Source: UBA11606 sp965243715 (GTDB lineage: Bacteria > Actinomycetota > Acidimicrobiia > Acidimicrobiales > Aldehydirespiratoraceae). Taken from it: a stretch of 64,000 nt of DNA. The DNA lies in the NCBI GenBank assembly GCA_965243715.1, contig CBDEVU010000017.1, positions 682,001 to 746,000 on the forward strand, in the 5' to 3' direction. Each line of letters starts with the position of its first letter. The first letter of the stretch is position 1. Positions 15,283 through 24,262 of this stretch are shown piece after piece. The position numbers were made by a program, and so were the translations under genes. The notes under the pieces are model-generated. The model was not told where the DNA came from, did no database searches, and worked only from the letters and a program-made list of their open reading frames with translations.

Positions 15283-16443
15283 CTAACCAGCTTCGGCGGC
15301 GAGGCCGGTCGCTTCGGCGAGCACCTGCTTAGCGGGGCGGCCGAGAGCGTGGGCGGCGGCGGCGACATCGTCCCACTCGACGCTGCGGTTGGCGACCACG
15401 CCCCCGTGAGAAGCAATCTTCACCCCAATCCGCTGCCCGTCCACCTCCACGGCCGTTTCTACCCGGTCCAGGGGATGCTTGGTGATCAGCGTCTCGCGCA
15501 ACCCAATGGTGCTGGTCTCACGGAAGATGGCGTGTCGCACAGAGGGGGCCTCTGTGGGAGCGCACAATGCACTGAAGGTAACCGCGGGTCGGCCCTTCTT
15601 CATCGTGATCGGCGTTACCCACGCGTCTTGGGCCCCTGCGCCGAGTACCGCGGCGATTGCCTCGGGCCAAACGCGGGGGTCAAGATCATCCACGTTGGCC
15701 TCGAACTGGACCCCCTTCTCGCCTCCCGTAGCAGCCGCCGGTTCGCCAATAACGAGGCGCACCACGTTAGCCACCTCGTCAGAGTCTCTCGTCCCCGCCC
15801 CCGTGCCGGTGGCCGTCACCGTCATGGCTGGCAGGTTCCCCCACGAATCGACGGTCGACATCAACAACGCGGCCCCCGTTGGCGTGGTGCTTTCGAACGG
15901 CGCCTCGCCAGCCTGCACGGGAACGTGGGGCTCCAGCAGTTCGAGAACGGCCGGTACTGGGACCGGAAGGGGGCCGTGGGCACCACGTCCCGCGCCGCGG
16001 CCTAAGCTGAGCGTCGAACAGGACAGGTGGCCAAGGCCAAGGTCCACTATCGCGGCGGCCACGCCGACCACATCGGCGATCGAATCGAGCGCTCCGACCT
16101 CATGGAAGTGTACCTGATCGATCGGCATCTGGTGAACGGCCGCTTCGGCCACGGCCAGTCGCTCAAACACGTCGGTGGCGATGGCGCGGACTGGCTCATC
16201 GAGTACTTCTAAGAGGATCAAGATGTCGGCTAGGTGGCGCACCGTGGCAATTTCGGGCGCTTCGATATGGACTTTCGTGGCCCCCAGCCCCCCGCGCGTC
16301 ACCGACTCAACCCGGATCTCTAGGCCAAGATTCAGAGATTCGAGGCTCGACTGGACCACCTCAACCGGTACGCCAACCCCGAAGAACGCACCGAGCAGCA
16401 TGTCGCCGCTGGCCCCCGCGCCGCCATCAATCCAACCAATCAT
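15283..16443 (-). CDS. larC: Nickel-pincer cofactor nickel chelatase LarC
   Basis: A 386-residue LarC protein, which inserts nickel into pyridinium-3,5-bisthiocarboxylic acid mononucleotide (last step of nickel-pincer cofactor synthesis) and is itself used up in a CTP-dependent reaction. It begins MIGWIDGGAGASGDMLLGA, the conserved start, with HFHEVGALDSIADVVG near 110-125, a PVPVPAVLELL segment, ESTTPTGAALL, and a C-terminal ANVDDLDPR region. The start at 16443 overlaps the larB stop by 4 nt. The larC1/C2 frameshift known in some species is not needed here because the frame is continuous. Confidence 0.93.
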   Translation of the reverse strand: MIGWIDGGAGASGDMLLGAFFGVGVPVEVVQSSLESLNLGLEIRVESVTRGGLGATKVHIEAPEIATVRHLADILILLEVLDEPVRAIATDVFERLAVAEAAVHQMPIDQVHFHEVGALDSIADVVGVAAAIVDLGLGHLSCSTLSLGRGAGRGAHGPLPVPVPAVLELLEPHVPVQAGEAPFESTTPTGAALLMSTVDSWGNLPAMTVTATGTGAGTRDSDEVANVVRLVIGEPAAATGGEKGVQFEANVDDLDPRVWPEAIAAVLGAGAQDAWVTPITMKKGRPAVTFSALCAPTEAPSVRHAIFRETSTIGLRETLITKHPLDRVETAVEVDGQRIGVKIASHGGVVANRSVEWDDVAAAAHALGRPAKQVLAEATGLAAEAG

Positions 16444-17096
16444 GGCGCCCTCTCGGTGAGGAGGGACAGCATTCGTACCGCCGCACATGCCGCGCCAAAC
16501 CCGTTATCTATATTCACCACGGTAACTCCTTGGGCGCAACTAGCTAGGGCGCTATTGAGCGCCGCCGTGCCTCCCGCTGCGACGCCGTACCCCACTGACG
16601 TCGGCACCGCCACGACAGGCGCAGCCACCATCCCGCCCAGCACCGAGACTAGAGCCGCGTCCATGCCCGCCACCGCAATAACGATATCCGCGTCGCGGAT
16701 GTCGGGCAATCGGCGTTCCAGACGCCACAAGCCCGCCACGCCGACATCGACGATCAACTGGTTAGCGATGCCGCTGAACGTCAGCGTCCGAGCGGCCTCC
16801 AAGGCGATCCCTTGATCGGAGGTTCCCGCGGCCACGATGGCCACCACACCCGATCGAGCGGGGAGCACCCCATGGAGGAATCCGGTCTCAGAAACCGAAT
16901 CGTAGTCGATCGCCGCGACCAACTCCTCCGGCCACGCCGCAACTCGATCGGCGCCGAGGCGGGTGAGCAGGATCGGTTGTTTCCGAACCGCGAGATCGGC
17001 GATGATCGCGCCGAGTTGGGGAGCTGACTTGGTCGAACAGAGCACCGCTTCGGGCATGCCGATTCGCGCCGGTCGGTCGTAATCGTGAACGTGCAT
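16440..17096 (-). CDS. larB: Nickel-pincer cofactor carboxylase LarB
   Basis: A 218-residue PurE-related protein that carboxylates and de-phosphoadenylates NaAD as the first pincer-cofactor step. The conserved core is seen in VAIVAAGTSDQGIALEA, DVGVAGLWRLE, VIAVAGMDAALVSVLGG and VAVPTSVGYG. It overlaps larE (ATGA at 17096) and larC (ATGA at 16440-16443) by 4 nt each, so the three form a tight operon in the order E-B-C. Confidence 0.93.
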   Translation of the reverse strand: MHVHDYDRPARIGMPEAVLCSTKSAPQLGAIIADLAVRKQPILLTRLGADRVAAWPEELVAAIDYDSVSETGFLHGVLPARSGVVAIVAAGTSDQGIALEAARTLTFSGIANQLIVDVGVAGLWRLERRLPDIRDADIVIAVAGMDAALVSVLGGMVAAPVVAVPTSVGYGVAAGGTAALNSALASCAQGVTVVNIDNGFGAACAAVRMLSLLTERAP

Positions 17097-17932
17097 CAGC
17101 CAACCAACAAGATGGCGCGCCCCGGTCGGTACGGACGTTCATCGAGCGACACCCGGATAATCGATGGTTCAATCGCTTGCATTACCCGGGCCAGATCGGC
17201 GAGGAGGCCAGCGGTCACCGCCCCCCGCACTTCGTCAAGAACCTCAACAATTGCCTCCACGACAGCCTCGTTGGCTGCGTCGATCGTGCGAACCCGGCAG
17301 CGGACAACCTCGACGCCCGCGGCCCGTATCACTGCTTCGCCCGCTTCGACCGCACGCAGGCGGGCCTCGGTGACCCGCGTCCCCGTGTAGAGGCGACTCG
17401 CCAAGCACGGCGAAGCCGGTAGGTCGGCCTCGGGTAAACCGAGCGACCGAGCAATGTCACGGATCGTTTCCTTGTCGATATCGGCCTCAACGAACGGATG
17501 GCGCACCTGGTGTTCCGCGGCGGCGACCAGGCCAGGTCGATACTCACCGAGGTCATCGAGATTAGCCCCGCTCACGATCGTGGCCTCGGCCCCGAGAGTA
17601 TCAAGGGCCGCCAACGCGTCGTACAGGTTGGTCTTGCAGTAGTAACAGCGATCGGTGGGATTAGTGAGATAGCGCTCGTCGGCGAACTCCTCGGAGCGCA
17701 CAAGTTCCAACCGCCAGCCGTGACGATACGCGTGATCGACTACGCGGGCCGTTCCCTCGGCCGGAACGGCGGGACTCATCGTATGGGCGACCGTGGTAGT
17801 GGCGGGTGCCCGCCGATGGGCAACAGTTGCCAGCAGCAGGCTGTCGATTCCTCCGCTACAGGCCACAATCCGCGGCCCGCAGCGGTCCAGCGCTTGTTCG
17901 AGGCGGGTCAGCGCTGTCTTGGTTCTCGCCAT
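17096..17932 (-). CDS. larE: Pyridinium-dicarboxylate sulfurtransferase LarE (three-Cys type)
   Basis: A 278-residue PP-loop sulfurtransferase that adds the two thiocarboxylate sulfurs of the nickel-pincer cofactor. ACSGGIDS (24-31) is the ATP-binding PP-loop. Cys96 and Cys99 (RCYYCK) with Cys176 (ASPCLASR) form the three-cysteine pattern of [4Fe-4S]-cluster LarE enzymes rather than the single sacrificial Cys type. ATG 17932 is chosen over 17938 because TAGGGT (17940-17945, minus strand) lies 7 nt upstream. This -10 overlaps that of the divergent trmL. No larA-like racemase is in the window. Confidence 0.92.
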   Translation of the reverse strand: MARTKTALTRLEQALDRCGPRIVACSGGIDSLLLATVAHRRAPATTTVAHTMSPAVPAEGTARVVDHAYRHGWRLELVRSEEFADERYLTNPTDRCYYCKTNLYDALAALDTLGAEATIVSGANLDDLGEYRPGLVAAAEHQVRHPFVEADIDKETIRDIARSLGLPEADLPASPCLASRLYTGTRVTEARLRAVEAGEAVIRAAGVEVVRCRVRTIDAANEAVVEAIVEVLDEVRGAVTAGLLADLARVMQAIEPSIIRVSLDERPYRPGRAILLVG

Positions 17933-17939
17933 GGACATT

Positions 17940-17949
17940 ACCCTAGGCT
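17940..17949. promoter_or_regulatory. Overlapping divergent -10 hexamers of larE and trmL
   Basis: On the minus strand TAGGGT (17940-17945) precedes larE by 7 nt; on the plus strand TAGGCT (17944-17949) precedes trmL by 7 nt. The two hexamers share the bases TA at 17944-17945, so RNA polymerase could occupy only one at a time. Confidence 0.5.
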
Positions 17950-17956
17950 CCGGGGA

Positions 17957-18499
17957 GTGTACGTAGTACTTGTTCGCCCAGAGATTGCGCCCAATACGGG
18001 GGCCATAATCCGCCTCTGCGCTAACACTGGATGCGGATTGCATCTCGTTGAGCCCTTGGGCTTCGAGGTCTCCGATCGGCTCTTGAAGCGCGGCGGCCTT
18101 GACTATCACGAACACGCCGACATGACAATCCACCCCGACATGGCCGCTGGCCTCGCCGCTCTTCCGGGTCGGATTTTCGGCTTCTCCTCGGCTGCCCCTT
18201 TGTCCTACGCCTCAGTCGAGTACCGGCCCGATGACGCGTTCGTTTTCGGAGCCGAAGGCCGCGGTCTGGCCACCGAAGAACAGGCTCAGATCCCCGATGG
18301 CCAGCTGCTCACCATCCCGATGCGGCCTCATAATCGAAGCCTCAATCTCGCCAACGCCGCCTCGGTCGTCGTCTACGAAGCATGGCGTCAGCAGGGTTTC
18401 GCGGGGGCGGGGGCGAGCTCGGGGCCGAGTTCGGACGAAGGCGCGCCCCGTCAGGGCCTCACCGCCGAAACGCTAACCAGCGAACCATTCGACCACTGA
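17957..18499 (+). CDS. trmL: tRNA (cytidine(34)-2'-O)-methyltransferase TrmL
   Basis: A 180-residue SPOUT methyltransferase that modifies the wobble ribose of certain tRNA-Leu species. APNTGAIIRLCANTG (11-25), LVEPLGFEVSD, the FGAEGRGL turn and IPMRPHNRSLNLANAASVVVYE are the family motifs that form the trefoil knot and bind SAM. A 25-residue low-complexity tail follows the usual end. The start is GTG 17957, with TAGGCT 7 nt upstream; upstream frame extension only covers larE antisense. Confidence 0.88.
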   Translation: MYVVLVRPEIAPNTGAIIRLCANTGCGLHLVEPLGFEVSDRLLKRGGLDYHEHADMTIHPDMAAGLAALPGRIFGFSSAAPLSYASVEYRPDDAFVFGAEGRGLATEEQAQIPDGQLLTIPMRPHNRSLNLANAASVVVYEAWRQQGFAGAGASSGPSSDEGAPRQGLTAETLTSEPFDH

Positions 18500-18558
18500 A
18501 CCAGCAGGCGGGAAGGTCTCGCTTGGCCTACGACGAAAGCTGTGAAAAGCTAGCCACT

Positions 18559-19290
18559 ATGGACGTAGCAGCACTGGACTTCCACTTCGACATCATGTGT
18601 CCGTACGCCTACCAGACCGCTAAGTGGATTCGCCGCGTCCGCGACCAGAACGGAATCGAGATCAACTGGAAGTTCTTCAGCCTCGAGGAAGTCAACCGGG
18701 TCGACCAGAAGCTACATCCGTGGGAGCGTGAGTGGTCCTACGGTTGGTCTCTGTTACGAATCGGCGCGCTGCTCCGCCGAACAAGCATGGACGATCTCGA
18801 CCGCTGGTACGCCCGGGCGGGCCAAGCTCTTCACGAGGACGGCCACCGTCCCCATGACCGCGATGTCGCCCGCCAACTGGTGGAGGAAATCGGGCTCGAT
18901 CCGGCCCTCGTCGACGCCGCGATCGCTGACGAGACCACCCATGATGAGGTGCGCGCCGAACACGAGCGGGTAATCGACGCGGGCGGGTACGGCGTCCCCA
19001 CGCTGTTTATCGACGGACATTGCCTATTTGGGCCGGTGCTCATCAATCCCCCGACCGGCGATGCCGCGATGCGGTTGTGGGATGCGGTCATCGCTTGGAT
19101 TGAGTTCCCGCAGGTCTACGAACTGCAGCGCCCCAAGACCAAAGACGACGAACGAGCGATTACCGCGACGTTCAAGCCCTACCTCGAAGCCCGCGATTGG
19201 GTCAGCATCAACCGTGGGGTTGAGATCTCCTTCACCGAAGATGGCTTCCACGCGGCCGATACCCGCCGCACCTCCGACCAGAACCGCTAA
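18559..19290 (+). CDS. DsbA-family thioredoxin-fold protein (FrnE/HCCA isomerase-like)
   Basis: A 243-residue DsbA-fold protein. It starts with the beta strand LDFHFDIMCPYAYQTAKWI, in which the CxxC is replaced by CPYA, so only one active-site Cys remains. The cis-Pro region is GVPTLFIDG. This pattern is common in actinobacterial DsbA-like oxidoreductases and glutathione-S-transferase-kappa/HCCA-isomerase relatives, which may use mycothiol or act without redox cycling. ATG 18559 is the first family-like start; the frame is open upstream into the trmL 3' end. Confidence 0.8.
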   Translation: MDVAALDFHFDIMCPYAYQTAKWIRRVRDQNGIEINWKFFSLEEVNRVDQKLHPWEREWSYGWSLLRIGALLRRTSMDDLDRWYARAGQALHEDGHRPHDRDVARQLVEEIGLDPALVDAAIADETTHDEVRAEHERVIDAGGYGVPTLFIDGHCLFGPVLINPPTGDAAMRLWDAVIAWIEFPQVYELQRPKTKDDERAITATFKPYLEARDWVSINRGVEISFTEDGFHAADTRRTSDQNR

Positions 19291-19317
19291 CCTTCGCGGA
19301 TGTACCTTTGGGTACAC

Positions 19318-19410
19318 GGAGACGTGGCCGAGCCAGGTTGAAGGCGCTTCCCTGCTAAGGAAGTAACGTCGTTAAGGCGTTCGTGGGTTCGAATCCCACC
19401 GTCTCCGCCA
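19318..19410 (+). tRNA. tRNA-Ser (GCU), CCA encoded
   Basis: A 93-nt class II tRNA. The acceptor GGAGACG pairs with CGTCTCC, followed by G and CCA. The anticodon arm CTTCC-CTGCTAA-GGAAG gives GCT, with a long variable arm and T-loop TTCGAAT. TACCTT lies 9 nt upstream. Confidence 0.95.
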
Positions 19411-19495
19411 TTGCCGAAACTAGTGGCGCCGACAACCGCTTGGCGTACACTCTTGGGGGCATGTCAATCTGCAGCTTGCCTGCAGGATGTGAATT

Positions 19496-19569
<74 letters not shown>

Positions 19570-19575
19570 CTGACC

Positions 19576-19601
19576 GAGTCCCCTGCTCCGGCGGGGGACT
19601 C
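19576..19601 (+). terminator. Hairpin after tRNA-Arg
   Basis: GAGTCCCC and GGGGACTC form a perfect 8-bp stem with a short loop, followed by GTTGGTTT. The T-tract is weak, but position and stem fit an intrinsic terminator for the tRNA transcript. Confidence 0.6.
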
Positions 19602-19649
19602 GTTGGTTTGCGCCCAACCAGAGGGGTGAGAGACTGTAAAGTTTCCCCG

Positions 19650-21077
19650 ATGACACCAGAAGAGTTTCGTGAGGCGGCCCATGAGTTGGTCGACTGGCTG
19701 GTTGATCAACGGGTATCGGTGCAGCACCGCCGAGTGCGGCCCGATTTAGAGCCGGGCGCGATTCGACGCGCCCTGCCCGCCACGCCGCCGGAGGGAGTGG
19801 TATCGGCCGCGGACGTGTTGGCCGACCTCGAATCGATCGTCGCCCCGGGGGTGACGGAGGTCCAGCATCCGATGCATTTCGGGTGGTTCCCGTCGAACGC
19901 CAGCCTGTCATCGATTTTGGGCGATCTAGCCTCGTCGGGTTTGGCCTCGCTGGGCATCTCGTGGGAGTCATCGCCGAGCCTCACCGAAGTCGAAGAAGTT
20001 GTCGTCGACTGGCTCCGGCAGTTGTGCGGACTGAGTAACGAATGGTCCGGGGTGATCCAAGACACCGCGTCGACCACCTGCCTTATCGCCATGTTAGCGG
20101 CCCGAGAACGGGCCACCGGTCACGCCCAGGCGGCGGGCGGTATCTTAGGATTTGGCAAGCGCCTTCACGTGTACACCACCGTTGAAGCCCATTCGTCGGT
20201 GCGTAAGGCGGCCCTGCTGGCCGGGTTCGCGGCCGCTGACATCCGCTCCATCGAGGTTGACTCGTGGACGCGCGACATGCGCGCCGACCGACTCGTCGGG
20301 GCTATGGCTAACGACGCGGCGGTCGGTGGCGTGCCCGCCATCGTCGTGGCCTCCCTTGGCTCCACCGGAGTGACCGCGTTCGATCCGTTGCCCGAAATCA
20401 TCGAAGCAGCAAAACCCTACGGCGCTTGGGTTCACGTTGATGCTGCCATGGCGGGTAGCGCCATGCTGCTGCCGGAAAAGGCCGGTGTCTTCGCCGGGGT
20501 CGAACAGGCCGACTCACTGGCCTGGAATCCCCACAAATGGATGGGAACGATCCTCGACACATCGCTGATGTACCTCCGCGATCCCGATCATCTCATCCGA
20601 GTGATGTCAACCAACCCGAGCTACCTCCGTTCGACCTCCGGCGGCGATGCAACACAGTACCGGGACTGGGGGATTCCCCTCGGTCGCCGATTCCGCGCCC
20701 TCAAACTCTGGTATCACCTGCGAATCGACGGTACCGCGTCGATCCAGACCCGCCTGCGCCGCGACCTCGACAATGCCCAATGGTTCGCCTCCGAAATCGT
20801 GAAGCGGCAGGGTTGGACAATCGTGGCCCCGGTCCGGTTGCAGACGGTTTGCGTGCGCCACCGACCCGAAGGCCTCAATCCCGCGGCGGTAAGTGAGCAC
20901 AACCTGGCCCTCGTACGGGTGATCAATGAATCCGGCGCGGCCTTCCTTTCGCCGTCGATGCTCGACAACCAATGGATGCTGCGAGTGTCGATCGGTGTCG
21001 AGAGCACCGAACGCCATCATCTAGAGGATCTGCTCGCCCTGATGGACGAGGCGGCCCGCAATTCACAACCTTGCTGA
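19650..21077 (+). CDS. PLP-dependent group II decarboxylase (aromatic amino acid/glutamate type)
   Basis: A 475-residue pyridoxal-dependent decarboxylase. The Lys that binds PLP is in NPHKWMG, the upstream HVDAAMAGSAM holds the Asp that contacts the PLP ring nitrogen, and the N-terminal segment HPMHFGWFPSNASLSS resembles aromatic-L-amino-acid decarboxylases more than glutamate decarboxylases. The product is an amine such as tryptamine, tyramine or phenethylamine; the actual substrate is unknown. The start is ATG 19650 with TAAAGT 7 nt upstream; the frame extends back to 19608, but through the tRNA terminator region. Confidence 0.88.
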   Translation: MTPEEFREAAHELVDWLVDQRVSVQHRRVRPDLEPGAIRRALPATPPEGVVSAADVLADLESIVAPGVTEVQHPMHFGWFPSNASLSSILGDLASSGLASLGISWESSPSLTEVEEVVVDWLRQLCGLSNEWSGVIQDTASTTCLIAMLAARERATGHAQAAGGILGFGKRLHVYTTVEAHSSVRKAALLAGFAAADIRSIEVDSWTRDMRADRLVGAMANDAAVGGVPAIVVASLGSTGVTAFDPLPEIIEAAKPYGAWVHVDAAMAGSAMLLPEKAGVFAGVEQADSLAWNPHKWMGTILDTSLMYLRDPDHLIRVMSTNPSYLRSTSGGDATQYRDWGIPLGRRFRALKLWYHLRIDGTASIQTRLRRDLDNAQWFASEIVKRQGWTIVAPVRLQTVCVRHRPEGLNPAAVSEHNLALVRVINESGAAFLSPSMLDNQWMLRVSIGVESTERHHLEDLLALMDEAARNSQPC

Positions 21078-21213
21078 AGATTTCCTCGAACGAGCGCCTA
21101 GTTTTGTCATAGGCCAATAGTAATGTTCTCAGCAGCGGTAATCGGAACCCGCGGGCTCGTCTGTGCCACCTAAGTTCCCTTCCTAATTCGATAGCAAGTG
21201 ATCGGGTACTAGG

Positions 21214-22488
21214 ATGTTCGACGCCCTGCGTGGTGAAGCCGAGGCAATAAAGTTGCGGTTCACGGCCATGAGCCGTCTCGAACTGACCGATGTTCTCACT
21301 GCGCTCGGCACGGGGCGCGGGGTGTTTGATGCGCTCGAAGCGGGAGTCCTCCGAGCGTTAGACGCCCTCGGCGATCATGGCCCGATCGCGTCAGCTACCC
21401 TGCGCTCGGCCACGCGGGTCTCTCAGCGAGAAGCCGACCGTCGAACTCGACGGGCCGAGGGGCTTGGAGCGCTGCCCTCGGTAGAAGCCGCTCTATCCAC
21501 GGGACGCATCTCGGCCGAGCATGCCGACACCCTTACCCAAGCGGCCCGAGCTACCTCGGCCGCGGCGGTGGAAGCGTCGGATTTGCTGGACAACGCGGCT
21601 CGCCGCCCCGCCGACATGGCCGCGCGCGATGCCCGGGAGTGGACGAGTCGTCGCCAACGCAACGTGGATCGGGAAACTGAAGCGACTCGCCAGCGGACAT
21701 CGCGTCGCTTCAAGCACTGGCAAGGCAACGACGGACTACTCCAGTTCTACGGAGGATTGCCAACCGTGATTGGCCATCAAGTCGCGGCCGCCATCGACGC
21801 TGAAGCCAATGCGTTGTATCACGCGGCGGGCGGGCGCAGGGCGCTAGGGCACACCGGCATGGCAACACTGGAGCAACGGCGAGCCGACGCGTTCGCTAAC
21901 CTCGTGCTCGGTAACGCGTCGACCGGTGGTGCCGCGAGCCCCACACCGCGGCACACAATTCTCGTCACCGCCGAAGTCGGGCTAGTCACCGGCGATAATC
22001 CCGAAGGTCGAGCAGTCATGATCGGCGGCGACAACGGCCCGGCCGATATCGGGCGAGCCGCCCTCGAACGTCTCGCCTGCTCGTCAGGATTCGTGGGCGT
22101 TTTGTTCAGCCAGCCGGGCGAGGTGCTCTATCACGGGCGAGAAATCCGCTTACCGTCAAAGGCTCAGATGCAAGAACTCATTCGGCGGGACCGTGGCTGT
22201 GTGATCTGCGGGCGAGCACCCAAGCACTGCGAAGCCCACCACATTATCGCGTGGTCGAGTCCCAGCCAAGGTCGTACCGATATCGACAACCTAGTGCTGC
22301 TATGTCGTCACCATCATCATCTGCTCCACGACACTAGGCAAAGACTCCACCGATCCGCCTCGGGTGAGTGGTCAATGGTGCCGCCACGACAGGGAACCGG
22401 AGCCGTTGGTGGAACCCGAGCCGTTGGTGGAACCCGAGCCCAGAGTGGAGGGCGGAGGCCATCGGCTAAAGCGAGGGAGCCCGCGTGA
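21214..22488 (+). CDS. DUF222/HNH endonuclease-domain protein (13E12-repeat type)
   Basis: A 424-residue protein. Residues 15-290 form the Ala/Arg-rich helical DUF222 region, and the C-terminal HNH domain has CVICGRAPKHCEAHHIIAWS and NLVLLCRHHHHLLH with paired Cys and His residues for zinc and the catalytic His. These proteins are abundant multi-copy actinobacterial genes; their role is unproven. The C-terminus contains a GAVGGTRAVGGTRAQ repeat made by an 18-bp tandem duplication at 22400-22435. Confidence 0.85.
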   Translation: MFDALRGEAEAIKLRFTAMSRLELTDVLTALGTGRGVFDALEAGVLRALDALGDHGPIASATLRSATRVSQREADRRTRRAEGLGALPSVEAALSTGRISAEHADTLTQAARATSAAAVEASDLLDNAARRPADMAARDAREWTSRRQRNVDRETEATRQRTSRRFKHWQGNDGLLQFYGGLPTVIGHQVAAAIDAEANALYHAAGGRRALGHTGMATLEQRRADAFANLVLGNASTGGAASPTPRHTILVTAEVGLVTGDNPEGRAVMIGGDNGPADIGRAALERLACSSGFVGVLFSQPGEVLYHGREIRLPSKAQMQELIRRDRGCVICGRAPKHCEAHHIIAWSSPSQGRTDIDNLVLLCRHHHHLLHDTRQRLHRSASGEWSMVPPRQGTGAVGGTRAVGGTRAQSGGRRPSAKAREPA

Positions 22489-22505
22489 CGCGGCTAGGAG
22501 CCGGA

Positions 22506-24215
22506 TCAGCGGCGAAAGACTGGTGTGGGATCGGCGGGAAGCGGATCGTGGCCCAGGATCAGATCGGCGGCCTTCTCCGCGATCATCATCGTCGGCGCGT
22601 AGATGTTGCCGTTGGAAACAATGGGCATCACCGAAGCGTCGACTACCCGCAGGCCGTTTACTCCGTGGACTCGCATCGACGACGGTTCGACGACCGCCAT
22701 CGGGTCAGCGGCATCGCCCATCTTGCAGGTACACGACGGGTGCAGGGCCGTCTCGGCATCCCGGGCCACCCAATCCAAGATCTCCTGGTCCGTGGACACC
22801 GACGGGCCGGGGGACACCTCGCCGCCGTTGAACGGGGCAAAGGCGGGCTGATTAAGCACGCTGCGGGCCACCCGCACCGCCTCGGGCCACTCTCGGCGGT
22901 CCTGATCGGTGGTGAGATAGTTGAACTGCACCGCGGGCTTAGTGGTCGGGTCGGTCGAGGTGATCTTCACCGTACCCAAGGCGTCGCTGTACATCGGGCC
23001 AACGTGGACTTGATAGCCGTGGCCGCCCTCCGGTGCCGACCCGTCGTAACGAACAGCGATCGGCAAGAAGTGAAACATCAGATTCGGGTAAGGCTCACTC
23101 TCGTTCGATCGAACAAAGGCTCCGGCCTCGAAATGGTTCGACGCCGCCGGGCCCCGCCGGAACAGCCACAGCAGGCCGATGAACGGCCGCTTCCAGAACT
23201 TCAGGTGCGGCTGGATCGACACCGGCTGGGTGCAGGCGTACTGAATGTAAACCTCTAGGTGATCCTGCATGTTCTCCCCAACCCCGGGGCGTTCGCTGAT
23301 CACGTCGATGCCGAGCGACTCGAGGTGTTCACGCTCCCCGATGCCGGACAGTTGCAGCAATTGGGGCGAATTGAAGGCCCCGCCACAAGAAATAATCTCC
23401 TTAGCCTTTACTGTGCGAGTCGACGCTTGACGCATGCCCCAACCGAACCGACCTTGCCGGTACCGGACACCGACCGCCTGATTACCCTCAAACAGCACCT
23501 CGTCGGCTTGGGCGCGAGTCCGCAGAGTCAGATTAGACCGCGCCTTGAGGACCGGATGCAGATAGGCCCTAGCGGCCGAGAGACGGCGACCCCGGTAAAC
23601 GTTCTTATCGAACGCCGCGAAACCTTCCTGGCGGTAACCGTTTACATCCTCGGTGCGATCGTAGCCCGCTTCCTCTCCGGCCTTCAGCCATGCTTGGAAC
23701 AGCGGCGTTTGCGCCGGACCTCGTTCTAGGGTGAGCGGACCATCAGTGCCGCGCAGTTCGGCCCCCTCGTAGGCGTCGGCGTTGGAGCCGGCGGCGAGAC
23801 ACGACTCCATACGTTTGAAGTAGGGCAGGCAGTGCTCGTAGCTCCACCCTTCCATACCGGTGAGTTCGGCCCATTTGTCATAGTCCATCGGGTTACCCCG
23901 CTGGAAAATCATTCCGTTGATGCTGGAGGAACCGCCGAGGACCTTGCCGCGGGCGTGATACACGCGGCGACCCGCCATCCCCGGTTCCGGCTCCGACTCG
24001 TACTTCCAGTCGTAGAGGCGGTTGCCGATGGCAAACATCAACGCCGCGGGCATGTGGATATAGACGTCCCACTTGTAGTCGGGCCGACCGGCCTCGAGGA
24101 CAAGAACTTCGTTATTGGGATCCGCGCTAAGGCGATTGGCCAGTACGCATCCCGCGGACCCGCCCCCCACGATCACGTAATCGTAGATTTTTTCCGAACT
24201 GCACCTTCTGGGCAC
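22506..24215 (-). CDS. GMC-family FAD oxidoreductase (choline/alcohol dehydrogenase-like)
   Basis: A 569-residue glucose-methanol-choline oxidoreductase. The FAD-binding VIVGGGSAGCVLANRLS lies at 12-28, the GMC signature GGSSSINGMIFQRG near 90, and the C-terminal catalytic region holds HPSCTCKMG and the conserved DASVMPIVSNGNIYAPTMMIAEKAAD. It resembles choline dehydrogenases and polyethylene-glycol or alcohol dehydrogenases; the substrate is not determined. The GTG start at 24215 follows a purine-rich GAAGGTGGGG. A 28-bp palindrome at 24234-24261, between this gene and the upstream tetR gene, is the likely operator. Confidence 0.87.
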   Translation of the reverse strand: MPRRCSSEKIYDYVIVGGGSAGCVLANRLSADPNNEVLVLEAGRPDYKWDVYIHMPAALMFAIGNRLYDWKYESEPEPGMAGRRVYHARGKVLGGSSSINGMIFQRGNPMDYDKWAELTGMEGWSYEHCLPYFKRMESCLAAGSNADAYEGAELRGTDGPLTLERGPAQTPLFQAWLKAGEEAGYDRTEDVNGYRQEGFAAFDKNVYRGRRLSAARAYLHPVLKARSNLTLRTRAQADEVLFEGNQAVGVRYRQGRFGWGMRQASTRTVKAKEIISCGGAFNSPQLLQLSGIGEREHLESLGIDVISERPGVGENMQDHLEVYIQYACTQPVSIQPHLKFWKRPFIGLLWLFRRGPAASNHFEAGAFVRSNESEPYPNLMFHFLPIAVRYDGSAPEGGHGYQVHVGPMYSDALGTVKITSTDPTTKPAVQFNYLTTDQDRREWPEAVRVARSVLNQPAFAPFNGGEVSPGPSVSTDQEILDWVARDAETALHPSCTCKMGDAADPMAVVEPSSMRVHGVNGLRVVDASVMPIVSNGNIYAPTMMIAEKAADLILGHDPLPADPTPVFRR

Positions 24216-24233
24216 GTTGTCCCCACCTTCCCC

Positions 24234-24261
24234 ATAAAACCGTCTGGATAGACGGTTTTAT
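24234..24261. promoter_or_regulatory. 28-bp perfect palindrome, likely TetR operator
   Basis: Two exact 12-bp arms (ATAAAACCGTCT and its complement) flank the 4-bp spacer GGAT. It sits between the tetR stop (24263) and the GMC oxidoreductase start (24215) on the same strand, so it would control the oxidoreductase. Confidence 0.75.
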
Positions 24262-24262
24262 A

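Noticed and set aside
17498..17956. Upstream extension of the trmL frame
   Set aside because: It is antisense to larE and lacks SPOUT-family sequence.
19401..19495. Possible small gene between tRNA-Ser and tRNA-Arg
   Set aside because: The 85-bp gap contains TACACT and CAGGAT hexamers and a short inverted repeat but no open frame with a start signal; it is probably only promoter and spacer.
21214..22488. HNH protein as a homing endonuclease or part of a mobile element
   Set aside because: The DUF222 plus HNH architecture is the common chromosomal actinobacterial family, with no intron, intein or repeat boundaries around it.
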